Part shown: positions 55,042-64,000 of the stretch, piece by piece | Numbering within the stretch: the first letter of the stretch is position 1 | Layout: each line of letters starts with the position of its first letter | Source: Carettochelys insculpta | Lineage: Eukaryota; Chordata; Testudines; Carettochelyidae | Direction of reading: 5' to 3' | DNA: 64,000 bases | NCBI RefSeq assembly: GCF_033958435.1 | Contig: NC_134152.1 | Span: forward strand, 17,408,001-17,472,000 | Made by a program: the position numbers and the translations under genes | The notes under the pieces: generated by a model | Seen by the model: the letters and a program-made list of their open reading frames with translations, nothing else | Told to the model about the DNA's origin: nothing | Database searches by the model: none

Positions 55042-56160
55042 AAAGTTTCACAGAATCACAGAACAACAGAGCTGGAAGAGAGCTAAAAAAGCCATCAAGT
55101 CCAGCCCCCTGCTCTAAGCAGGATCAAACGCATCAGATCAGCCCAGCCACGGCTTTGTCGAGGCGAGACTTAAAACACCTCCAGGGATGGAGACTCCACT
55201 ACTTCCCTGGGTAGACCATTCCAATGCTTCACCACCCTCCTAGTGAAAAACTTTTTCCTAATGTTCAACCTGGACCTTCCCAAACACAACTTGAGACCAT
55301 TGTTCTGTGTTTTGCCATCCGTGACCACTGTGAACAGCCTCTCTCCAGCCTCTTTGCAACCTGCCTTCAGTAAGTTGAAGGCTGTTATCAAGTCCCCCCT
55401 CAGTCTTCTCTTCTGCAGACTAAACAGTCCCAATTCCCTGAACTTTTCTTCATAAGTCATATGCTTCAGCCCCCTAATTGTTTTGGTCGCTCTTCGCTGG
55501 ACCCTTTCCAGTGTATCCACATCCTTCCTATAATTGGGGGCCCAGAACTGGACACAGTACTCCAGATGCGGCCTCACCAAAGCCGAATAAAGAGGAACAA
55601 TCACTTCTTTGGATCTACTGGCAATGCTCCTCTTGATGCAACCTAATATGCCGTTAGCTTTCTTGGCTACAACGGCACACTGTTGACTCATATCCAGCTT
55701 CTCGTCCACTACAACTCCCAGGTACTTTTCTGCAGAACTACTACTGAGCTAGTCGGACCCCAGACTGTAACAATGGTTGGGATTTTTCCAGCCCAAGTGC
55801 AGGACTCTGCACTTGTCCTTATTGAACCTCATCAGATTTTTGGGGCCCAGTCTTCCAATTTGTCTAAGTCACTCTGGACCCTATCCCTACCCTCCAGCGT
55901 ACCTACCTCTCCCCCTAGCTTAGTGTCACCTGAAAACTTGCTGAGGGTGCAATCCAACCCTTCATCCAGGTCATTGATAAACAGGTTGAACAGAACAGGA
56001 CCCAGAACCGAACCTTGGGGCATTCCACTAGAAACCGACCATCATCCCGACATCGAGCCATTGATCACTACCCGCTGGGCCCAACCTTCTAGACAGTTTT
56101 CTATCCATCTTACCGTCCACTTATCCAATCCACATTCCGTTAACTACGTTTTTTCTTCTG
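55042..56160 (-). mobile_element. CR1 LINE, 5'-truncated
   Basis: The left edge is the CR1 3' end in reverse (CACAGAATCACAGAAC, GAGCTGGAAGAGAGC, CATCAAGTCCAGCCCCC). Reading minus from about 56160: WTVRWIENCLEGWAQRVVI, then the RT motif B and C regions and the ORF2 C-terminus. Compared with the copies at 4270 and 27822 it is well preserved, so it is younger. Confidence 0.92.
55160..56023 (-). pseudogene. CR1 ORF2, RT end and C-terminal region
   Basis: In the first frame: [20 protein letters not shown] (RT motif B and following) and [19 protein letters not shown], where the usual FADD box is FSGD, so one of the two catalytic Asp is replaced by Gly. After a frame change, an open run of 179 codons (55709-55170) gives [79 protein letters not shown] and [20 protein letters not shown], the standard C-terminal region of CR1 ORF2. 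The open length implies modest age; the copy is not functional. Confidence 0.9.
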
Positions 56161-56440
56161 TTCACCAAAAAGGCCTCCAGCTGTCCCAGGGGACACCTTG
56201 TCCACAGTAATCAGTGATCTATGGTGCCTGCCACTGGCCCTTCTTAAAGCTGCTGGGAGCCCAGGAAACCCTGTGGCAGGACCCACCACTTGTCCCTATG
56301 CCCAGGGGACCCACAGGAAAGTCTTGGCTCTGTATTTAGACCTCCGGGCAACAAAGATCCTCAGAGCAATAATTTGCATCCTTGCACCCGATCCATAATC
56401 TAGAAATGTACATCTAAGTGCACACTGGCATTACACAGAA
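56161..56440 (+). repeat. Degenerate repeat copy 3
   Basis: At 56315-56440: TATTTAGACCTCCGGGCAAC, AAGATCCTCAGAGCAATAATT, TTGCACCCGATCCATAATC and TAGAAATGTACATCTAAG, which repeats copy 2 almost word for word. The left 150 bp is unassigned. Confidence 0.6.
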
Positions 56441-57195
56441 CATCTGCCCTATCAGCTTTCGATGGCACTCCAATGTGCCTACAGGTAACAGGAAACCAGG
56501 GGTAATTACAGAGATGGAGCCTGAAAAACGGCTGCCACATTGGACTGAGCACACTTTAAATCCTTTAGCAAGACATCCCCCAGGTAGCTGCCAGGCCCCC
56601 AAATACCTGCCAGCCCTGGAATGTATTTAGCTGCTGAGGGAGACTTCTCCTGGGTGGCTCCAGGACACTCACCATGCACCAGCTGGCTGCAGCACGTTTA
56701 GCACATTCTTTTATTGGTTCAGGGTCAAGCCACCTGATGCGACTGGGCATGGGAAAGTTCCAGAATGTGTGGCGCCTCTTGGGGAGGGAAGGGAGTGGAT
56801 GTGGGGGTCAGGACAAAATGTAAACAACTGAAAAGAAGTTTCTCATCCTATCAAACAAGCACAGCCCCCTCCCCTCCACACACAGCCTAGCTGCCCATGG
56901 TGCTGGGGGGCAGTGGCTGGTGCCAGGCAGGGCAAAAAAAAAAAAAAAAAGACAGCTAACAGAGCTAGACACAGAACCACAGACCCCATAGCTACACTAA
57001 GAACAGAAAAGCAAAGAAAGAAAAGATTTTTCAGCCTCTCATATAAGCATGACCTACAGCCATGGGCTCTCAGGTGCCCAGCTGAAACAGTCTTCCTGTT
57101 GCCTAAGAGTATAGCAGTAGAGATGGAAGAAGCCAGAGCAGAGAACTATGGGGCATTGTGGGGCACACAGAGGACATGTCTGGAGCCTAATAAAT
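56441..57195. other. No recognisable gene; A run
   Basis: A 17-base A run lies at 56935-56951. No domain in any frame. Confidence 0.4.
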
Positions 57196-57420
57196 TTGAT
57201 TTAAAGACAAGGCGCTTCTTCACGACCCTTCATTCGGAATTTTAGATTCGGACTGAACGCTACACCTGTCAGGTTACAATGATATTGTGATATCGATATT
57301 GTGTCAATATTAGTGCTCCACAAATCGAGCTAATGGAATTTAAAGTGAAAACGGGCATTTGGTAAAATTGGGATACATGCCTTAAAATCAATATTATCTC
57401 ATAGCGTGAATGCAGCCTTT
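57196..57420. mobile_element. Possible degenerate Harbinger terminus
   Basis: ATCTCATAGCGTGAATGCAGCC at the right resembles the terminus TCTCGTAGTGTAGACACAGCC at 122-142. The interior has AATTTGATTTAAAG and TCATTCGGAATTTTAG. The assignment is weak. Confidence 0.3.
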
Positions 57421-58679
57421 GTAAAATGTATCACACAACAGCTGACATGATCCTGTATTAAATCATACCTTTATTATAGGCACTTACAGCTCCTTAAATA
57501 GCTCTCCTAAACTGCAGAGAAAAACTTGTGAAAATGTCTGCAAGGGCTTTGACAAAGTCCATGACATTTTTTTTCTGCTCAGAATTGGTATCTCTTGTAA
57601 AATCTGGGATATGCAGCCTTTTCATTTGTGGTCTTTAACCTTATTTTTAACAGTTCAGATACTCTACTTTCAGCTTATCTCATGATTCTGCATTCCTAGG
57701 TCTAAATCACAGATGAAAGTTCTCATTATTGTTTTATACTGTCTCTTATTATCCATTGTCCTTTTTTCATGAATTAACTCAATTCTTCTCATGAATAAAT
57801 ATTTGTAAAAAGTTCAGCTGTTGTTAGGTTTTAGATGTAACAAACATAACTACTGCTTAATATAAACACACGTAGTAGTAGTAAGGCTCTTCCACTCCTA
57901 CATCTTGGAGCATAGGCTATTGGCGACTATTTACACACATATATACAACACATAAACACACAAATACAACCCCAAAACAATTTAAATTATGTTGACCATA
58001 TATACAGGATTTCCAGACTGTCACTTGTATGTAAATTTAAATGTCTGTGAGACATTTTACCAATGAGTTCCATATCTATATGGTGACAAGAGAGCAATTC
58101 TGGAACTCAAGGTCTGAGTTCTATTCCAGGTTCTGAAGAGATGTCTGCACGAGGGCTGAATTAACCATCAGGCTAATAAGATTGTTGCCTCATATTGTTT
58201 AGACTCTATTGGCCAAGTGGGGTAAGCCAGGCGAGGCAGGGGGAACGAGGTTGGTCATGCAGCTGTGCGGGCGCCTGGAGCATTGCCGCTCCCAAGAAAG
58301 GCAAAGCAGCCCCTTGTGGTTTGGAAGGAACTCAGCTGGCAGCTTGTTGCTTCTGTTCCCTCCAGTTTGTATCTCCCTGTGTGGTAGGAACACATTGCCA
58401 TCTGTCAAGGAACCGGTTAGCACTGGTGACACTAAAAATCTAGATACCATGGGAACCCGTGCAGCTATCGGTGTAATTTGAACAGGCGTAGCTCCCTAGC
58501 CATATGCTCACCCACCCTGATCTCTCCAGACCTCTGCTTAGCTGTCAGGGTGGGTGGGGCCTCCCCTTGGGACTGGCTGGAAGCTCCAGTACACTGTCCC
58601 TTGGGTTCTAGTACCTATCAGTCTCATCTTCTGTGTGCTGCATCCCATTTCTAACCAACTGGTCAGTGCTTGTGGAGGG
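57421..58679. other. No recognisable gene or repeat
   Basis: AT-rich to about 58130, then more balanced. Overlapping frames at 58195-58481 on both strands have no domain. Confidence 0.4.
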
Positions 58680-58689
58680 GCAGGGCTAG

Positions 58690-59430
58690 AGGACAGTGGG
58701 AGGAAATGCACACAAATGCAAGAAGCCTGGGAAACAAATACGAAGCATTAGCGGCCCTGGCACAGTCAAAAAAAGTATGAAAGGATTGAAATGATGGAGA
58801 CTTGGTGGGAGGACTTGCATAACTGGAGCACAGTCATGGAAGGGTATAAACTGTTCGGGAAAGACAGGAAGGGGAGAGAAGGAGGAGGAGTGGTGCCGTA
58901 TGTGAGAGCAGTAGGATTGCTCAGAGCTCCAGTATATGGATGGAGAAAAGCTCATTGAGAGTCTTTGGGTTAAGTTTAGAGGCAGAAGCAGGTTGGTGTC
59001 TGCTATAGACTACCAGACCAGGTAGATGAGGTAGACTAGGATTTCTTCAGGCAACTAAGAGAAGCTTCCAGAACACAGGCCCTGGTTCTCATGGGAGACT
59101 TTTAATCACCCACACATTTGTTGGGAAGCCAATACAGCAGCACACAGACAATCCAGGAGGTTTTTGGAGAATGTTGGTGATAACTTCCTGGCGCAAGTGC
59201 TGAAGAAACCGACCTAGGGCCATGCACAGCTTAACCTTTTGCTCACAAACAGGAAAGAACTAGTGGGTGAAATAGTGGGTGGCAACGTGGGCTGCAGCGA
59301 TCATGAGATGGTAGATTTCAGGATTCTGAAAAAAGGAAGAAAGGTCAGCAGTAAAATACAGACCCTTGATTTCAGAAGAGCAGACTTCAGCTCACTGAGA
59401 GAACTGATGGGCAGGATCCCTTGAAAAACT
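58690..59430 (+). pseudogene. CR1 ORF2 endonuclease domain, broken
   Basis: CR1 ORF2 begins with an apurinic-like endonuclease that nicks the target. Here the order is NKYEALAALAQ, IEMMETWWEDLHNW (helix after the catalytic Glu, ETWW), GYKLFGKDRKGREGGGV, then in other frames LVLMGDF (LVLMGDFN-like; the next bases are decayed), LTFCSQTGKN and CSDHEMVDFRIL (SDH catalytic motif, open in the frame 59239-59424). Several frameshifts and stops separate these blocks. The three motifs in the right order and spacing make the assignment secure. Confidence 0.82.
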
Positions 59431-59939
59431 AACATGAAGGGGAAAGGAGTTCAGGAGAACTAGCAATATTTTAAAGAAGTCTTATTGAAGGCACAGGAAC
59501 AAACCATCCTGATGTGCAGTAAGAAAAGTAAATACGGTAGGTAACCAGCTTGGCATAGTGGAAACCTGGACAGAGGACTAAGGAGTATAAATATATATCT
59601 GGAAAATGCCAGGGAATAATCAGAAAAGCAAAAGCACAACTGGAACTGCACCTAGCAAGGAATGTGAAGGGCAACAAGAGGGGTTTGTACAGCTATGTTA
59701 ACAATAAGAGGGTAATGAGGGAGGGTGTGCAGCTGATACTGGATGAGGGAGGTAACCTGGTGACAGATGATGTGGAAAAGGCTGAAGTACTCAATTATTT
59801 TTTGCCTCAGTCTTCATGACAAGGTCAGCTCCCCGACTATGGCACTAGGCAATGCAGTATGGGAAGGAAGTAGGCAGCTCTCAGTCTGGAAAGAACAGGT
59901 TGAGAGCTATTTAGAAAAGCCAGACACACACAAATCTCT

Positions 59940-61716
59940 GGGTTGAGATTTAATGCATCCAAGAGTACTGGGGGAATCGGCAGATGTCATTGCAGAGCCT
60001 TTGGCTATTATTTTTGAAAACTCATGGAGATTGGGAGAGGTCCTGGATGACTGGAAAAAAGCAAATGTAGTGCCCATCTTTAAAAAAGGAAAGAAGGACA
60101 ATCCATGGACCAGTCAGCCTTACCTCAGCCCCTGGAAAAATCACAGAGGGGATCCTCAAGGAATCCATTTTGAAGCACTTGGATGAGGGGAAAGTGATCA
60201 AGAGTAGTCAAAATGGATTCACCAAAGTCAAGTCAGCCTGGCCAATCTGATGAATTTCTATGATAAGGTAACTAGTTCTGTGGACATGGGGAAGTCAATG
60301 GATATGATATACCTCGACTTTGGCAAAGCTTTGATACAGTCCCCCACAACATTCTTGCCCATAAGTTAAGGAAGTATAGACTGGACACATGGGCCGTGTC
60401 TACACGTGCCCCAAACTTCGAAATGGCCACACAAATGGCCATTTCGAAGTTTACTAATGAAGCGCTGAAATGCATATTCAGCGCTTCATTAGCATGCGGG
60501 CGTCAGCGGCGCTTCGAAATTGACGCGGATTGCCGCCGCGCGGCGCAACCAGACGGGGCTCCTTTTCGAAAGGACCCCGCCTACTTCGAAGTCCCCTTAT
60601 TCCCATGAGCTGATGGGAATAAGGGGACTTCGAAGTAGGCGGGGTCCTTTCGAAAAGGAGCCCCGTCTGGTTGCGCCGCGCGGCGGCAATCCGCGTCAAT
60701 TTCGAAGCGCCGCTGACGCCCGCATGCTAATGAAGCGCTGAATATGCATTTCAGCGCTTCATTAGTAAACTTCAAAATGGCCATTTGCGTGGCCATTTCG
60801 AAGTTTGGGGCACGTGTAGACACGGCCATGGACTGTAAAATGGACAGAAAGCCCAACGGGTAGCGATCAATGGCTCTGTGTCTGGTTGGATGAAGGGATG
60901 CATTGCACCCTCAGCACATTGTGGATGACACTAAACTGAGGGGGGAGTAGATACACTGGAGGGTAGGGATAGGGTCCGGAGTGACCTACATAAATTGGAG
61001 GCTTCGCCAAAAGAAATCTGATGAGGTTCAATAAGGACAAGTGCAGAGTGCTGTACTTGAGATGGAAGAATCCCAAGCAGTGTTACAGGCTGGGGACCTC
61101 CTGGCTAAGTAACAGTGCAGCAGGGAAAGGACCTGGGGATTACAGTGGATGAGATGCTGGATGAGTCAACAGTGTGCCCTTGTAGCCAAGAAGGCTAATG
61201 CCATATTGGGGTGCATTAAGAGAAGCATTTCCAGCAGATCTAGAGAAGTTATTATTTCCCTCAATTTGGCACTGGTGAGGTCACACCTGGAGTATTGTGT
61301 CCAGTTTAGGACTTTTCAGTATAGAAAGGATGTGGATGCATTGGAGGGAGTTCAGGGGAGGCAATGAAAATGATTAGGGGGCTGGAGCACATGATGTATG
61401 AGGAGCGTCTCAGGAATCTTGGGTTATTTAGTTTGCAGCAGAGAAGACTGAGGGGTGATTTGATAGCAGCCTTCAAGTTCCTGAAAGTGGCTATAAAGAA
61501 CATGGAGAGAGGCTGTTCTCAGTAGTGATGAAATGCAGAACAAGGAGCAATGGTCTGACATTACAGAGGGAGAGGTATAGGTTGGATATGAGGAAAAACT
61601 ATTTTACCAGGATGATGGTGAAGCACTGGAATGCTTTACCTAGAGAGATGGAGAAATCTCCATCCCTAGAGGTTTTTAAGTCCTGGCTTGACATAGTCAT
61701 GACTGAGATGATTTAG
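59940..61716 (+). pseudogene. CR1 ORF2 reverse transcriptase and C-terminus, broken by MITE, deletion and stops
   Basis: Before the MITE: DWKKANVVPIFKKGKKDNP and MDMIYLDFGKALIQSP (RT motif A). After it: WTVKWTESP, then a jump from VINGS-like sequence straight to DEGMHCTLST...DDTKL-type sequence, so about 110 bp encoding the PQGSVLGP motif is missing, and the FADD box is decayed. Then [40 protein letters not shown] (61149-61367) and MRKNYFTRMMVKHWNALPRE (61525-61716). The gene was dead, or was finished off, by several independent events. Confidence 0.87.
60392..60827. mobile_element. 436-bp near-perfect palindromic Harbinger MITE, young
   Basis: Ends GGCCGTGTCTACACGTGCCCC and its exact reverse complement. 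ATG at 60389-60391 and 60828-60830 fits a 3-bp target duplication. The centre lies between 60609 and 60610 with no spacer: each 218-bp arm is the reverse complement of the other except for about three positions, two of them CpG-to-TpG/CpA changes. CpG sites are still plentiful (GCCGCCGCGCGGCGC). No protein is encoded; mirror-image frames on both strands are by-products of the palindrome. Confidence 0.95.
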
Positions 61717-61772
61717 TTGGGCACTGGACTCAATGACCTCCTAAGGTCCCTTCCAGCCCTCGGATTCTATGA

Positions 61773-63041
61773 TTCTGTGGGGAAGAGGAAGTACCATATC
61801 GCTGGATGGGAAGCCTGCATAGAACCTGCAAACACTCAATGCAGCTCCAGCCAGAACTGCCCCTCCCATTTGTTAGAAATGAATTCCCACACATTTGTAG
61901 GGAAAACAAAACAAAATATTCCATTCTGGATACCAGAACTTTAACTTTTACAGTACCTTTCATCAAGGACTTCAGATTTAGGATGTACTGTGTCCAACAC
62001 TATACTGAATTATACTAAGAACCCAAGAAAAAAAATTGTATCTTTTTCATTTTGCTCAGCATCATTCCACAGGCCAAAGCATCTTTGAACTTTTAAGTAG
62101 CTGCAAAAGCACTGGAAGAAGCTCAACACAAAATGTTGTAGGATTCTTTCTCCCCCTTCCCTCAAGTATTTTAAATCTACTTCTTAATAGTCTATGATGG
62201 AAAGACTGGCTGAATAAGCTAAGACAGCATTTTGCCCATTTGCTGGGTGTCTCGCAGTTCTATCCATCAGAAAAGAAGTTCACATTTGATTTCATGTTTC
62301 ATTCCAAAAACTAAAAACTGAAGCTAGTCCTAATTTTTCTGCCCCAACTCAAGTTAATGTGTTTTCCAAGTGGAAAACAGTAAGTTAGCATGGAATGCAT
62401 GTGATTTGAGAAGGGAACAAGAACACAAAGCCCAATTTCTGTTGACAGTTATATCTTGGTAGCCTTTTTGATTTCAGGGAGAACAATTTTTTTTTTCTCA
62501 GAGCAGATTTTTGTCCAGTGTGCTTTATCACACCTGGACAAGTGGAATCTCATACATCCCCTAATTCTGAGCACTTTAAGGAATAAAAGAAGCAAGATCT
62601 GCTTGACCCCTCATTTGACACAGCCTTTCTTAAACAAACACCAGACCTGATGAGTGTCACTACAGCAGCCTTGGCCAGACCGTTCTTTTAAAAGATACAT
62701 TGTGGGTCTTTTAATACGCTGATTTTCAATGAAGTCTTATTGTTCCAGGGGGCAGACAACACAACAAGGAATACCTCTGTTTTGTTAACTCCTAGTCATT
62801 TAAAGCTGAAAGGCTTTAGACTAACTTTGACGTTTGTACACTGATTCTGAAGGGCTTTTACCCTTTACCTACAGAATGCTTAAAAAAAATAAATGCCTCC
62901 CAGACTGCAGTCAGAGTGGGATAGGGGATGTGGTGTAGAGTCCATAGCAGGGGGAAACACCCACAGGAAGGTTTGGCTTTGCACTGTGGACCATGAAGCA
63001 GGAGGTTGGAAATATGAGCAGGATGAGGAGTGTTGTGGTAT
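61773..63041. other. No recognisable gene or repeat
   Basis: AT-rich; a short T run at 62487-62496. Nothing supportable. Confidence 0.4.
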
Positions 63042-63541
63042 GTATCAGAGAGGTAGCCATGTTAGTCTGTAGCTTCGAGAACAACAAGAAGTCTTGTGGA
63101 ACCTTACAGACAGATATTTTGGAGCATAAGCTTTCATGGGCAAAGAGCCACTTCATCAGATGCATGAGTGGGGGGGGTTTCAGAGGGGTATTTAAAGAGT
63201 GGGGTCCCAGTAAGAGGAAGGGCCAGAGATGACAAGGTCTATTCAGCAAGGTGAAAATGGCCCAGTATCAACAGTACTGTTGATTGATTATCAAGTACTG
63301 TTGATACTGGGTCATTTCCACCTTGCTGAATAGACCTTGTCAGCTCCGGCCCTCCCTCTTACTGGGATCCCGCTCTTTAAATACCCCTCTGAACCACCCC
63401 CCCCCCCCGACTCATGCATCTGATGAAGCGGGTCTTTGCCCACGAAAGCTTACGCTCCAAAATATCTGTTCGTCTATAAGGTGCTGCAAGACTTCTTGTT
63501 GTTCTCGAAGCTACAGACTAACACGGCTACCCCTCTGATAC
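63042..63541. mobile_element. 500-bp inverted pair of PLE tails
   Basis: GTATCAGAGAGGTAGCC at the left end mirrors GGCTACCCCTCTGATAC at the right. Both arms contain, in inverse order, GTTAGTCTGTAGCTTCGAGAA, ATATTTTGGAGCATAAGC (or its complement), CACTTCATCAGATGCATGAG, GTATTTAAAGAG and ACAAGGTCTATTCAGCAAGG. The arms meet at a short loop around 63278-63292 (GTTGATTGATTAT). Arm identity is high apart from a few substitutions and a poly-G/poly-C length difference. Confidence 0.9.
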
Positions 63542-64000
63542 TTGTCACCGTATACAGGGAAGTGCTTATGACTCCATAACTGCAATATGTAACTCATATT
63601 TAGGCTTTTCCCACTGACTAGCTTTAGGCACCTCCATAACCCTAAACCACTCTGATCTGTTCTACTTGTTACAATCTGTCATTTCTCCCTCAGCTTGCCC
63701 CTTCTCTGCCTATCCTTCCAGTTCTCCTTGAATTCTACTGCCTCACACCAGCCTGCCTCTGTCCATTCCACCATGCCTTGATCTCTCCCTCTCTTTTGAA
63801 ACCTGTGCATTCAAGCACATCTGACTGCCTTCTCCATGCTGTCTGAGTACTAGCTGCAGGAAACTTCAGGATAAGGGCTCAGGGCAGAGAGTATTCCCAC
63901 TCTCAGTTTTATGTCAGGCACCACAGCACTCCCCCAGCAGGCAGGAGGAACAACTGCAGTACTAATGCTGCTCAGCCCCCCAAACACCATACAGCCATGC
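63542..64000. other. No recognisable gene or repeat
   Basis: C/T-rich stretch to the window end, no domain. Confidence 0.4.

Larger units (their letters stand above)
58680..61772 (+). mobile_element. CR1 LINE, longest copy, split by a MITE
   Basis: Spans most of ORF2: endonuclease (58690-59430), RT (about 59950-60390), the C-terminal region (61000-61720), then the CR1 3' end GGTCCCTTCCAGCCC with TTCTATGATTCTGTG. Excluding the 436-bp MITE and its 3-bp duplication it is about 2.65 kb. ORF1 and the 5' UTR are absent. A deletion near 60895 removes the RT motif B region. Confidence 0.93.

Noticed and set aside
60478..60856. Overlapping 70-90 codon frames on both strands with near-identical proteins
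   Set aside because: They are mirror products of the MITE palindrome.
1..64000. CRISPR arrays, operons or bacterial genes
   Set aside because: Tandem repeats here are not of spacer-repeat form, and all coding remnants are eukaryotic transposons.

Overview
This window looks like repeat-filled, non-coding DNA from a sauropsid reptile, most likely a turtle. The evidence is the mix of repeats: CR1 LINEs throughout, Penelope-like elements (PLEs) with GIY-YIG endonuclease genes, tRNA-headed SINEs with CR1-type tails, a hAT relic and many Harbinger-type DNA transposons and MITEs. I read this by eye; no alignment or database search was possible, so family names below domain level and many repeat edges are approximate. 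I found no convincing host gene exon, tRNA or rRNA gene, and no CRISPR. Nearly all open reading frames are shadows or lie inside transposons.

Layout. 1-10 kb: a Harbinger terminus at the very start, an old CR1 (4.27-5.46 kb), G-rich and tandem repeats (7.85-8.9 kb). 9.6-18.6 kb: a probable LTR-like repeat with a palindromic MITE in it, a hAT-type MITE with an internal hairpin, an inverted pair of PLE tails, a PLE tail with a 12-bp target duplication, a 436-bp palindromic MITE and a SINE. 20.7-26.1 kb: PLE tails, then a 3-kb Harbinger relic with a broken Myb-like gene and the two ends of a transposase gene. 27.8-33.9 kb: CR1 with a tRNA-like 5' head, a hAT foldback carrying dimerisation-domain remnants in both arms, a PLE with an open 269-codon endonuclease frame, and another CR1.

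35.877-39.906 kb is the centrepiece: a structurally complete 4.03-kb Harbinger with terminal inverted repeats, a 3-bp TTT target duplication, a two-exon DDE transposase gene on the plus strand and a convergent two-exon Myb/SANT-like gene on the minus strand. Both genes are killed by a few in-frame stops while the catalytic D-D-E spacing is still readable. In this family the transposase cuts and the Myb-like partner is thought to help with nuclear entry and DNA binding.

40-58 kb: tandem repeats, a SINE, several MITEs, then a nested stack at 44.40-46.55 kb (Harbinger containing a solo LTR that itself contains a PLE tail, each with its own target duplication), a second PLE (49.6-51.1 kb) and a minus-strand CR1 (55.0-56.2 kb). 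58.7-61.8 kb is the longest CR1, split by a nearly perfect 436-bp palindromic MITE that is clearly young. The window ends with a 500-bp inverted pair of PLE tails (63.04-63.54 kb).

The insertions give a relative time order: old CR1s and Harbingers first, then LTR and PLE tails inside them, with the 60.4-kb MITE among the youngest.
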